Shown piece after piece: positions 38,101 through 49,033 of a stretch of 64,000 bases of DNA (its first letter is position 1; the number at the start of each line of letters is the position of its first letter). A program made the translations under genes and the position numbers. Origin of the DNA: Mugil cephalus (taxonomy: Eukaryota > Chordata > Actinopteri > Mugiliformes > Mugilidae). The stretch lies in the NCBI RefSeq assembly GCF_022458985.1, contig NC_061786.1:19598974-19662973 (forward strand). Direction: 5' to 3'. The notes below the pieces were generated by a model. It was not told the origin of the DNA. It saw nothing but the letters and a program-made list of their open reading frames with translations, and did no database searches.

Positions 38101-41100
38101 CAAGGACCCCCCAAAACTGATGGAGAGATTAAGTAGGGACCCCCCACCTACTACATGTGTTCTGTATTAAACTCAGCTATATAACTATAAAAAACAGGTT
38201 CAAATATTCGTTTTTCTTTATTTAAAACATGTGCAACACTAGGTCATGCAACATAACTTGTGATTGGCTCAGCAGCGATAGGGGCGGGGCCTCCTGTGAA
38301 CAGGTGTGGTGCTAATAATTAAAAAATGTCTAATCAACCAAAGATTTTGCGACCCCCTCCCTCCCCCGCTGCAGTGCCCCCTGTTGAAGACCTATGTTTT
38401 AAAGAATGAACTGCACGTCATGGTTTTATATGAGTGTGTTCTGAATTGAGCTGTATATACGTTATACCTGCTAAAGCTGCTGACCACTCTTCCTGGAGGA
38501 AACAACAAGGCTAGGAAGACTTCCTGACTTGGAGCAGCCAGCCTCTCCAAGGCAGTGGTAGTATGTGAGCATGTCTGACACAGGGAGTCTGAATCATTTT
38601 TCAGTATCGTGTGCTAATACCCTGTTTGTTGTCATGTGTTTGAGTGTGATGGTCTTAGCCGTATTTTAGCATTTAGTAACGCACCTCTCTCCTCCCCCCC
38701 CCCAAACCACCTCCCTCCCTCCCTTGTCTCCCCGTTGGGCTCCTGCAGAAACTGGAGGAGGAAAAAGGAAAGAAAGAGAAGGAACGCCAGGAGCTGGAGA
38801 AAGAAAGGAGAGAGAGGGACAAAGAGCGGGAGCGCGAGAGGGAGCGACGCGACCGTGAGAAAGAGAAGGAGCGGGAGAGGGAGCGGGACAAGGAGCGGGA
38901 GAGGGACCGGGACCGCGACCGCGAACGGGAGAGGGACCGGGAGCGCGAGAGGACGAAGGAGCGCGAGAGGGAGAGGGAGAGGGACAGGAGTCGAGACGCC
39001 AGCGAAGCCCGGAGCCGCTCGAGGTCAGTCAGAGGCCCGTGATGTCCTCGAATGCACCGTGATGTGTTTTGGCTGTCCTGCATCAACCCACTAGAAAACC
39101 TAGGTGTAATACAGCCGTATGACAATTTCACATCACAATTATTATGACCAAAATGTTATCATTATTATCAAAAAGTGCTTACACACACATACACTGAAAT
39201 AATTTAACTAAGTTATTTTGAAAAAACAAATAAAAGAAAAACACCACAATGAACTTGAGGATGAAGTAGCCTTAGCATCCTACTACATGCTCACTCTATA
39301 GATAATGGAAAAGCAAATTAATTATCATTATTATTATCTGACTGGGAAACACATTAATGTTAACGTAACTGCCAGTGCCAATACCACCAGCGTCTGAGTG
39401 AGTGAGTCCAGAAATGAGCCGTATCACCGTGGAATCAGACACTGTGTTAATGATGATAATAAATCTGAAACGGTTAATCATGAAATCATTAATATCCCTA
39501 AAGTGTAATAATAGAACAGTTTTAATGATCTTCTCACATCAAGATTCATTTAGCAGCTGTGCAGCATTCACTTACCATTTTTATTTTATATTTTATGCAA
39601 ATAAATAAACATTAATAGCATGTTGTCAGTACCTTGTTCCAAGGCTTAACTGGGAATTTACATAATAATGAGAAGTGGACAGAACACAACACTGAGACTA
39701 AACCTAGAGCTAAACAGCACCTAAATTACACTTAACCCTTTAAGACCTGAACGTCCGCCTGCACATAAAAACAAGCTTTTGGTATTTGAATTACCGTAAC
39801 TCACCGAAAGACAAAATTCAAAGTGTGGCTGTGCGCTGTCGGTTTGTTTGTTGGTAATTTGTTGGTAAAAAAAAACAAAAAAAAACAAGTTGGTTATATC
39901 CTTGAGATGTCACGAAGGTCTTCCAGACTAAAGCACAACTTCTCAGTGTTCAGCCACACTTTGAATATTGTCAATAGAGCAAAAATACTGTGAGTTACGG
40001 TAATTCAGATACCACATGCTTTAACGGCTCCCTGGTGATCTGTTCGGTTTTAAATGGTTAATTTACTTAAGAAACTTAGTTTTTTCTTCGGTTAAAGGAT
40101 AGTTTATTAACAGGTTAACTTGTTCTTTACACTAAAACAAATGAGGAATTTTTACCTGGCTTTTATTGACACTATATAATAAAGTTGAAAGTATATTTTT
40201 AACGATTTAATTACAAACTATGGTAAAATGCTTTTACTAGTTGGTGTATATTGAGGTCAAATCAGTAAATAAATGTCTTTACATTTTTATTGTAATTTCA
40301 GTTTTAGTGTTGTTAAACTAGTCATTAACCCCTTGTGTTCTGCAGAGAGAGGACTAGAGAAGATAAAAAACGCGACCGTGAAGAAGATGAAGAGGACGTC
40401 TATGAACGGAGGCGACTCGAACGAAGGCTTCGAGACAAGGAGGCCGCCTACCAAGAAGTATGCGTACGATCACCCCTCGCGTTTTTAATTTGGTTGATGT
40501 TTACATAGTCTAAATGACTGTTTATGTCGTTTCTGCTTCTTCTAAAAGCGCCTGAAAAACTGGGAGATCCGTGAGAGGAAGAAGTCTCGTGACTACAGCA
40601 AAGAAACAGAGAGGGAGGATGAGAGGCGTCGGGAAATGGTATAAATGAACATGTTCAACACTGGACTAAACTGGACTTGTACTACTGTAGTTTATTATGT
40701 CAAGTTATTTATATACACTAATTGTTGTAATTTATTTTGTTTTTAAATCAGATGAAAGAAGCCAAGCGACTGAAGGAATTCCTTGAAGATTACGATGACG
40801 ACAGAGACGACCCGAAATACTACAGGTGATTGTTTTAACCTGCTCCTGCGAGAACCGCGGTGGTGCACACTTTTCACGTATTTTTTCTCATTATTCAACC
40901 CGACGTTCTCATCCTCAGGGGCAGCGCTTTGCAGAAACGACTTCGTGACCGAGAAAAGGAGATAGAGTTGGATGAGCGAGACCGGAAGAGGGAGAAAGAG
41001 GAGCTGGAGGAGATCAGACAGAGGCTCCTCGCTGAGGGTCACCCTGATCCTGATGCCGAGCTGCAGAGGGTGAGTCTCCTTGAAACTCCTGCTTTGTGCT

Positions 41101-43894
41101 CAGATAAAAAATGTTCCTTGACACTGAAGGGAGGGTTTATTTGAGACACAGAGGATTACTTTAGGAATGCGCCGATACCCGATGTTTAAAATAACAATTT
41201 TGTTATTTACACATTACTGAAGTCTTTCATCTCTTCATCCTATCATCCCAATGAGCACAAATTCAGTCAAATTTATGAAACTAAAACAACTTTTAATTCA
41301 CATGAAGTTTTTATTTCTTAAAAATAACTTTAAAAATTCCTCAGCTAGTCCTTATTCAGTGCGTTTACATGTGCATGTGAAAAAACAAAACAAATTATTG
41401 CCTTAATCCGACTTTAACTGGACAACAAGTGCATGTAAACACGTTACTCAGTTTTCTGTGGCATGTGTATGGAGTATACATGCCATGAGAAAGCCGGTCG
41501 CAGAAGAAGAAGGTAAGAAGAGCCACCTGAGGGATGCACCTTAATTAGTGCACACATTGCAACCGTTCAACCCGCTGACAAGACTCACATCGCCACCTAG
41601 TGTGGAGGAGGAGGAGGACATGTTCCAGTCAGTTTTTTCTCCATTGCATGTGAACTGGGACAATGACTGCATCCAGAAAGTCGAATTTCGAGAAGAAATA
41701 AAATACTTTTTGTTAAAATACAAACATATTAAGTGTAAATGTAAAAACAACAGGAAAATAAAATATGTTTTTAATATTTGTTTTGCTTTGGTGCTCGGCC
41801 GATACCGATGTTCAGCCGACGTATTGGTTTCCCTACTTATTTAGATTGTTTTGTCGTGTGTTTGTATGATTCTTTTATGTGGTTGGTGGTTTCCTGAGGT
41901 TGTTCATGTGTATTCGTGCAGATGGAGGAGGAGGCCGAGCGCAGACGACAGCCTCCTCTGAAGCTGGAGCCTGAGGAAGATGTGAACCAGGAGAAAGCTC
42001 ACAGGGATCGAGACAGGGACCGGGATCGAGACAGGGATCGGGAACGGGAAAGAGAACGGGAGCGCGAGCGTGAACGTGAGAAGAGAGGGTCGGGACGGCC
42101 CGTGGAACCGGCGCCCCGAGGCCCACCGCCGCATTCAGACGACGACGTGGAGGAAGGGGAGGAGGAAGAATTCCACGACGCCGAGGACTCGCAAGAGGCC
42201 AAGCCCCAACTCAAACCCATCATGCGACCAATCACCACCGCTCCCTCTGTGTCTTCTGCCAGCGGGAACGCGACTCCAAACACACCCATCAGCGAATCTC
42301 CCTGCGGCATCATCATTCCAGGAGAAAACACCCCCGAGGTGCAGCCTCCAGAGGAACACCGGCCCAAGATCGGCCTCAGTCTCAAACTGGGTGAGTACGG
42401 TAGTAAACAAAGCATTAAATTAATGATTTTATCAACGTCATTGCGTTATAAACTTTCCTCTTCGTTTCCTGCCTCCAGGCGCCACCAACAGCCCCAGTCA
42501 GCACAACGTTGCGAAGCGGAAGAAGCTGGCGAGCGTGGAAAGCGTCTTCAACAAGTTTGACGACGAGGAGGCGGACGAGCAGCCTCGCAAACGGAAACTG
42601 GTTCCGCTGGATTACGGCGACGATGACAAGAGCCTGGGGCTGGACGGGGCAGAGATTTCAGCCAAGGGCAACATCAACACGGAGGAGAAACGCAAGCACA
42701 TAAAGAGCCTCATAGAAAAGATCCCCACCGCCAGGCCGGAGCTCTTCTCTTACCCTCTGGACTGGACTATGGTTGACTCGGTACGGAGCCTGTGGGAGTT
42801 TGGATCTGCAGATATTTTATTCATTTCGTACATGTCTCATATGATTTGCCATCATTACGTGAATGTTAAACCATGTGTTGTTGTGCTTTCTGCAGACTCT
42901 GATGGATCGCCGCATCAGACCGTGGATTAATAAGAAGATTATTGAATACATTGGCGAGGAGGAACCCACTCTGGTTGATTTCGTCTGTTCTAAGGTCGGT
43001 TATTAAAACAAACGAGCCAAATATTCTCCAGTTTAAGTTTTCCAGTTTTATTTATTAAGTTGCTTTGCATTAAATAAGTCATTTTGCAGTGTTTCCTCAG
43101 TGGCCCTCTAAGAAGAACAAGAAACTAAATACATTTTATTTTATTTATTGTATTTATCTCATTTATTATTATATGTTTTCCTGTCATTTGCAGTTGCACT
43201 CTTTTTCCTCCTTTTTTCTGCACTTTTATACCAGTATTGGTGTAGTTCTCTTTAATAAGGTATAAAAAAATGAGTCTTAATACCTCAGTCTTTGAGCATT
43301 AATAATATTGTGCTCAACCTCACAGCAATAGCTCTAAACTATCACAAATGAGAACAACAATATAAAAACTTTTTCTCCCTCTATGAGTTTGTGTTGACTC
43401 ACTTCTGGTCATGTTGCTCACTGATTTGCCCTTTTTATTTTCTGTCCAGGTGATGGCACACAGCACCCCTCAGGGTATTCTTGATGACGTTGCTATGGTG
43501 AGTCAATTTAAATATCTTATTTTTTCCCTAAATGCCTTCAATTAAATAAGCTGATGATTGCATTAATGTTTCTGGATTCAATTTGTTCATCACTTCTCTG
43601 CTGTCATCAACTAATTAAAAACTTTGTTTGCAAACTCACGAGATTTACCTTAACCTTAGATGTGCTTGTTTATTTCTGTCATGGTGATTGTCTGAACCTG
43701 TTACATTAACATTGTCTCAGTTATCAGTTCCACATAATAACATTCATATACCTTTCATGTAACAACATTTAATAAGCTTTTGTGTGTCTGTTTGTTTTCA
43801 GGTGCTCGATGAAGAAGCAGAAGTCTTCATAGTGAAAATGTGGAGGTTATTGATATATGAAACAGAAGCCAAGAAGATAGGACTGGTGAAATAA
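32473..43894 (+). CDS. rbm25: RNA-binding protein 25 (RBM25), 843 aa, 17 coding exons
   Basis: Nuclear-speckle splicing regulator (yeast Snu71 relative) that binds exonic CGGGCA-type elements and recruits U1 snRNP. Coding exons: 32473-32578, 33034-33083, 33507-33677, 33789-33846, 34085-34245, 34331-34522, 34645-34725, 38749-39023, 40346-40457, 40549-40638, 40752-40825, 40919-41069, 41922-42390, 42479-42780, 42896-42994, 43450-43497, 43802-43894 (TAA). A proline-rich N-terminus (1-50) precedes an RRM (about 88-165; RNP2 VFVGNI, RNP1 AFGFCEY). Exon 8 encodes the Arg-Glu/Arg-Asp repeat region; exon 13 carries a second short RD/RE tract. The C-terminal PWI domain (about 750-843) contains RPWINKK. 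Compared with my recollection of human RBM25, about 20 residues (FRRFPVAP region) before DINAMEM are absent; the 122-base intron there does not contain them. Confidence 0.97.
35119..35154. repeat. (CA)n microsatellite
   Basis: About 18 CA dinucleotides in rbm25 intron 7. Confidence 0.95.
38067..38404. mobile_element. hAT-type MITE with 8-bp target-site duplication
   Basis: The element 38075-38396 (322 bp) begins CAGGGGTCTTCAACG and ends TGTTGAAGACCTATG, so its terminal inverted repeats share GGTCTTCAAC. It is flanked by identical 8-bp copies TTTTAAAG at 38067-38074 and 38397-38404. Eight-base duplications and CAGRG-type ends define hAT insertions. It has no open frame and lies in rbm25 intron 7. 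Confidence 0.9.
39732..40061. mobile_element. piggyBac-like MITE flanked by TTAA
   Basis: TTAA at 39732-39735 and 40058-40061 bound a 322-bp element starting CCCTTTAAGACCTGAAC and ending, read inverted, CCATTTAAAACCGAAC. Internal inverted arms GAATTACCGTAACTCAC and GTGAGTTACGGTAATTC, then TTCAAAGTGTGGCTG and CAGCCACACTTTGAA, make it a long imperfect palindrome. It sits in rbm25 intron 8 and is non-coding. Confidence 0.82.
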
Positions 43895-44063
43895 AGACCA
43901 CGTGCATCTGTGACTGACTTCTCCAGTTCTCCGTCGTGCTGCCTACAGCTCTGTGGTCCATCAGACTGTAAACGTGCCCCCGCGCCCCTCGATTCTTGGT
44001 TCCATCAGCAAGGAGCTGCTTCCTTGTATGTGGGTTTGCACAAAAACATACTGCATGATTTAA

Positions 44064-44069
44064 AATAAA
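44064..44069 (+). terminator. Candidate rbm25 polyadenylation signal AATAAA
   Basis: Canonical hexamer 170 bases after the rbm25 stop, followed by a T-rich tract. A second hexamer is at 44247-44252. Confidence 0.6.
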
Positions 44070-45120
44070 AAATAAAAACTTTGGTTGTATTTTTTTTTCT
44101 CTTTTTTTTTTTTTTTCTCGCCCTTTGTTGATACCGTTGAGGAAAATGGCGGTTGCATTTCATCCATCTGTTCTCCAGTATGTTGGACACATTCTGCTAG
44201 TTGATTTACTGGTGTTGTGTGGAGGCACTTCTCCGCTGTGTGAACTAATAAATATGCTTTTTTTTTTAAGAAAATGTTGGCTGTCTTTCTTGAATGTTTT
44301 TATAGTAATTGACTTTGTGTGTCCTCCGGAATAAGCCTTAATTCTGCTGCTTTACATCCAAAGCTCATTATGTAGTGATTTAGTGACTTTCACTATTACA
44401 GTTTATATATTAACTTAAACAACATCCATACTTTAGGTTATTTTTGCTCTATATAGTATTTAAGAAAAGAGTTGCTATTGTGAAAATATAATTATCATTT
44501 AAAAGTATATAAAAATATTTTTAAACAATTTTTATTTTATTATTTGATGTTGATGTGTTATATACTACATTAATTTCAGATAGAGAGAAATGTGTCTTGG
44601 CAGAAACAAATAAAATGTACATTAAGTTATTTTTATTAAATTAGAAAAAATATACCATGTTCATGACTGGTTATATTTCCTGTTCACTAAGACTTTTGAA
44701 CAATGTTTTTTTTATTATTATTGATTTTCAGTGGGGAACATACATGACACATCACCACACTACTTGCACAATGAAATGCAAGCGGACGTCACTGAATTAA
44801 AAAAATATATACAAAATAATAATAAGGATAATAGCGGCACATGCAAAAAATGAAGCTGATTAATATAAATAAGATAATAATAAATTATTATAAAATTATA
44901 AATAAATATAAGGAAATATAATCTGATAAATATAATTATTGTTGCTTAAGAAAATCCATTAAAGGAGCCCACACATCTTCAAATACTTCACCGCGCTTCA
45001 CCCCTAACACACAGGGTCCTATTCACTTTGTTTACACTGTTTTTTTCTTCTTCTACGTCTCCCCGGTCTCGTGGACACGTGGCAGGTTTGCGTCGACAGG
45101 TTGTGCGCGAGAACCGTGAC

Positions 45121-45128
45121 CCGGAAGT
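45121..45128 (+). promoter_or_regulatory. ETS/GABPA-type site CCGGAAGT upstream of slc39a9
   Basis: Perfect core, preceded by CGTGAC, about 370 bases before the start codon, in GC-rich sequence typical of a housekeeping promoter. Confidence 0.45.
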
Positions 45129-45497
45129 ACTTGGACGAGCGTCAACCCAGAAGTAGGATGTTCATTTCTGTCCAGCTGGTTAGCCGCTAACCAAGCAGGG
45201 GAGTCGAAATATTATTATTGACAGCAGCATCTGGAGAAAACGATGCGGGGTATCGGTCGTGTTCACTGGACGGTTAACGCACCCGAGGTGTTTGTTTATC
45301 AAGACTGAGGGCCGGATAATTACCGAAGCTAGTTAGCTTAGCTTTGCTAGCGTTTTCGAGGCCAGAGGCTGCGACGTCTCTGAGTAGCTTTAACGTGGAT
45401 GTTTGTTGGGAAGCCAAGCCGCCACCAAAAGAGGGATTTTACGGACGATTGTTGATTTTTTGTTTGCTACATTTTAGCCGAAGATAAAAGTGCAGCC

Positions 45498-48400
45498 ATG
45501 GACGATTTCAGCTCGATCAGCCTGCTGTCTCTTGCGATGTTGGTGGGATGTTATGTGGCCGGGACGATACCTTTAGCAGTCAACTTTTCAGAGGTAAGAC
45601 TTTTGAAACATACACAGCCTTTTGCCACTGCTTCATGAAACCGTGCACTCTTTTGACAACTTTTGCATTAGCCACGTTTCCCCCTAAACAAAAAAAAAAA
45701 AAAAAGCTACCATCTGTTACTGCATCTACTCACATATGCGGATCAAAACATGAACTATTGTTATCAGATGATCGATTTAAAATCGTTGATGCTATATTTT
45801 GTGCTGAAGCTTCGTTTTTTTTGTTTTTTGTGTCTTTGTTTAGGAGAAGCTGAAGCTGATCACCGTGTTGGGAGCAGGGCTGCTCTGTGGAACTGCACTA
45901 GCTGTGATCATTCCTGAAGGAGTCCACGCACTTTACGAGGAAATACTTGAAGGTGAATGTCACAAAGTCACAACTCGGTGAATGAGTAAAATATTTGCAG
46001 TTTCTAGCTATGAGAGCTACGCGTCCTCAATGCTTTTTCTTGTTACACTTGATGGTGAGCTGAGCATGTTTGGATTCTGGACCCGTTGACATTCTGAGAT
46101 TTCTGGATTAGTTTGAGGTTGATTGTTGTCTTTAAACTGCTGGAGGACAGAGAATAATGTCTGGTTGTTTGTTTTATTGTATTCTGTTACTAATCTGTGT
46201 ACTCGAGATTGCCTTGATTAAAAGGAAATCATCAGGGTGGAGACAAACAGAAATGCCATAAAAGCTAAACAGATCAAACAGGTCAAATGAGTCATTCTGG
46301 GTTGTAATCATGCAGTTACTGTGTGTTTAGCTTCCTTTCTCTATGATATATAAATGTATTTTAAATCAGTATTATTATTATAAACTGTTTATCTTTGTTT
46401 TTTACCCGTAAAATAAGATATTTTAAGTCACAGATCTCTGAATACTTGTAACATTGGACAATAACTCAAAAAAAGGAAGAATTGTCGGCTAGTTTTCTCT
46501 TTTCATTTGAGAAATACTACTTCCCACGCGTGCTTTTAATATAAATTCTGAAGATGTAATAAATAACACACGTCCTCCTCATCTAGTCCACTGGTGTTCA
46601 AGTGTTCATCTAATCCCCCGCCTCAGTAATACTGAATACAGCTCTTAAACGTGTCATCCTTTCAAGTTTTTCTACATAGAGTTGTCTGTATTTTCCTGTT
46701 TTTGCCAGTAGCTTGCAGATCTGGTTTGTGATTACAGAGTGTTTGGTTTGTCTTTTATTGTTCTAGTCCAACTGAGGATCTTTGCCTTATGTCTCTCTTC
46801 CCTCATTTCACGCCAGCGTGTGTTGTCTAGAAAAGAAACAAAAAAGCGTCTTGGATTTTTGTCAGACTTTGAGATGCCTTTATGATTACCCAGGATTATA
46901 GAAATAAATTTGTAGATTGCACCAGTTTGAATTCTATTCAAACAGAGCAAAGTTCAGCAGGTGGTAAAGTTCAACCAGTTGTTGTCCATTTCTGTTGTGT
47001 AACGGACGGAGATATTTGTTTTGTGATGGTCTTTGTTGAGCGTTCTTCCTTCCTGACCGTTTTTTTTGTTGTTTTTTTTGTGCAGGCGGACACCACAGCC
47101 ACAGCCAGGCTGGAGTCGTGGAAGCGTCTGAGGCCAAGGCTGACGCAGAAGCAGCTCTGGGCGCCGCCGGAGGGAAACACGAGCACGGTCACGAGCAGCT
47201 CCACGCCTGCATCGGGGTGTCTCTGGTCCTGGGCTTCGTCTTCATGCTGCTGGTCGACCAGATAGGCAGTTCTCATGTCCACAACACCGAAGGTTTGTGT
47301 CGTAAAGGTCGACAAACACGAGCAGTGACAGACTGGCTTAGGGAGAATGGAAATGGATGAGAGGAGCTTAGAAATGGAAGGAAACGTGTTGAATTGGAGC
47401 CAGAGCTGCTCCAGATGGCTCATCTGCAACGTCCAACATGAGTCCACGCTTATATGAGAGCTCCTCATTTCAGTAGCTAATACTCTGCACACTGTCTACA
47501 GACTCATACCACCATAGCAACTTCCACGTTTTATTTTATTCATGCTGTTTTATTAAATGATTGTCTGTCTGTTACTGCTTGAGTGTTGCTTATTGTATGT
47601 TTCTTGTATTTGGATGTTTGAATTCTGTTTTTTGTGCCCATCGTTGTGTCTGTCTACTGCTGTATACATCTCTTCCTTGCTGTAAAGTTTCCTTGGGTGA
47701 CTTGAAAGACGCTTCTTAAATAAAATGTATTATTATTATAGCATGCTTTCTTTCTTAATGTAATATTTAATTTCTTCACCACTAAATGTTTGCGATTTAG
47801 ATCCAGAGTCGGCCAGAGTCGCCTCCTCCAAGATCACCACCACCCTGGGTCTCGTGGTCCACGCTGCAGGTTAGTCTGGTTTCTTAGACTTATCTGTGTA
47901 AATTACTGCTGTGACCTTCATTTAAAATACTTATTCTTCATATTGTTGTGATTGTCTGAAAAAATACCTCAGCATGCAGGCGGATAAACCTACAACAAAT
48001 CAAAGCCATTTTGTCAAAAAAACAAAAAAAAAAAGGCCACGTTTCTGCTGCATCTAAGTTCATGTGTCAACATAGTATTTTATCTGTAGTTGTTGTAAAA
48101 GACTCAATCGTCTCCTTCTTTCCGCCTCCAGCTGATGGAGTGGCGCTGGGAGCTGCTGCCTCGACTTCTCAGACCAGCGTTCAGCTCATCGTCTTTGTAG
48201 CGATCATGCTGCATAAGGTAACGATTTTTCTGCATGTTTCCTAATTGTGTAGCTTCATGCAACTGAACGTGTGTGAAAGAAGTAGAATATTAGTGGCTAT
48301 TTTGACACGATTGTCATCATTTTGTGAGAAGACTCGGAGGAGACTGTGAATCTTTATTTTCTGTCTGAACTGTGCAGGCCCCGGCAGCGTTCGGCCTGGT

Positions 48401-49033
48401 GTCCTTCCTGATGCACGCCGGCCTCGAGAGAAACCGCATCCGCAAACACCTCCTGGTCTTCGCCCTGGCGGCTCCCGTCCTCGCCATGCTCACGTTCTTA
48501 GGCCTCAGTCAGGTGATTGTTTTATCCGCTGAGCCGTCATCTTTGTTGTAGGGTTTTCAGTGCAAACAGATGGAGCCGTCTCCATGAGGAGGAGGCGTTA
48601 AGCTCGTCTAGCAGAAGATCTTTTTACTTAGCAAACAGGCTGAGTCTTATTAAACATACTTTGCCTCAGAAAACCTGTGCGACTTGATCTGTCTTCTAGC
48701 AAACGTTAACCACACGTGTTTAAGATGAGACAATAAAACCGTTGATTCTTGGTGGAAGAAATTCTTCTGACGTTTTGCTTCTGTTTTTGTTCCCCACAGA
48801 GCAGCAAAGAGGCCCTGTCAGACATCAACGCCACCGGCGTCGCCATGCTCTTCTCCGCCGGCACCTTCCTCTACGTGGCCACCGTCCACGTCCTCCCCGA
48901 GGTGGGAGGCGGAGGCCACAGCCACGCGCCCGCGGGGGGGAACGGAGGGAAGGGACTGAGCAAGGTGGAGGTGGGAGCCCTGGTGCTGGGCTGCCTCATC
49001 CCTCTGGTGCTGTCCGTCGGCCACCACCACTAG
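45498..49033 (+). CDS. slc39a9: Zinc transporter ZIP9 (SLC39A9), 311 aa, 7 exons
   Basis: ZIP9 moves zinc into the cytosol from the Golgi or across the plasma membrane; in fish (Atlantic croaker) it was described as a membrane androgen receptor. Exons: 45498-45593, 45844-45952, 47086-47292, 47801-47869, 48132-48217, 48378-48512, 48800-49033 (TAG). The start [19 protein letters not shown] is nearly the human sequence. Hydrophobic segments are visible at about 6-26, 35-55, 102-122 and several in the C-terminal half. A His-rich loop (GHHSHSQ and [10 protein letters not shown]) lies at about 69-105. The metal-site helices carry [16 protein letters not shown] and MLHKAPAAFGL. The protein ends GHHHH-like (VGHHH). 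Length is close to human (307). The intron 3 donor is GTTTGT, weaker than its neighbours. Intron 2 (45953-47085) holds no recognised element. Confidence 0.97.

Larger units (their letters stand above)
34726..38748. other. rbm25 intron 7 (4.0 kb), largest intron of the window
   Basis: Separates the DINAMEM exon from the RE/RD-repeat exon. Contains a (CA)n tract (35119-35154), a short AT run (35868-35882), likely dispersed repeat sequence around 35220-35640, and a complete hAT MITE (38075-38396). No further exon in frame was found. Confidence 0.65.
43895..45497. other. rbm25 3' UTR, AT-rich spacer and slc39a9 promoter/5' UTR
   Basis: AATAAA at 44064-44069 and 44247-44252 are candidate rbm25 poly(A) signals. 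44340-45000 is AT-rich; 44716-44990 may be retroelement-derived. 45040-45497 is GC-richer and should include the slc39a9 promoter, with a CCGGAAGT ETS/GABPA-type site at 45121-45128 and a GCTAGT/GTTAGC word cluster at about 45325-45355. Confidence 0.55.

Noticed and set aside
38673-39131. 152-residue minus-strand frame rich in Ser-Arg repeats
   Set aside because: It is the antisense shadow of the rbm25 Arg-Glu/Arg-Asp repeat exon (38749-39023). Repetitive GAG/CGG codons keep several frames open on both strands.
41999-42415. 138-residue minus-strand frame with SRSRSLSR repeats
   Set aside because: Antisense shadow of rbm25 exon 13; same cause.
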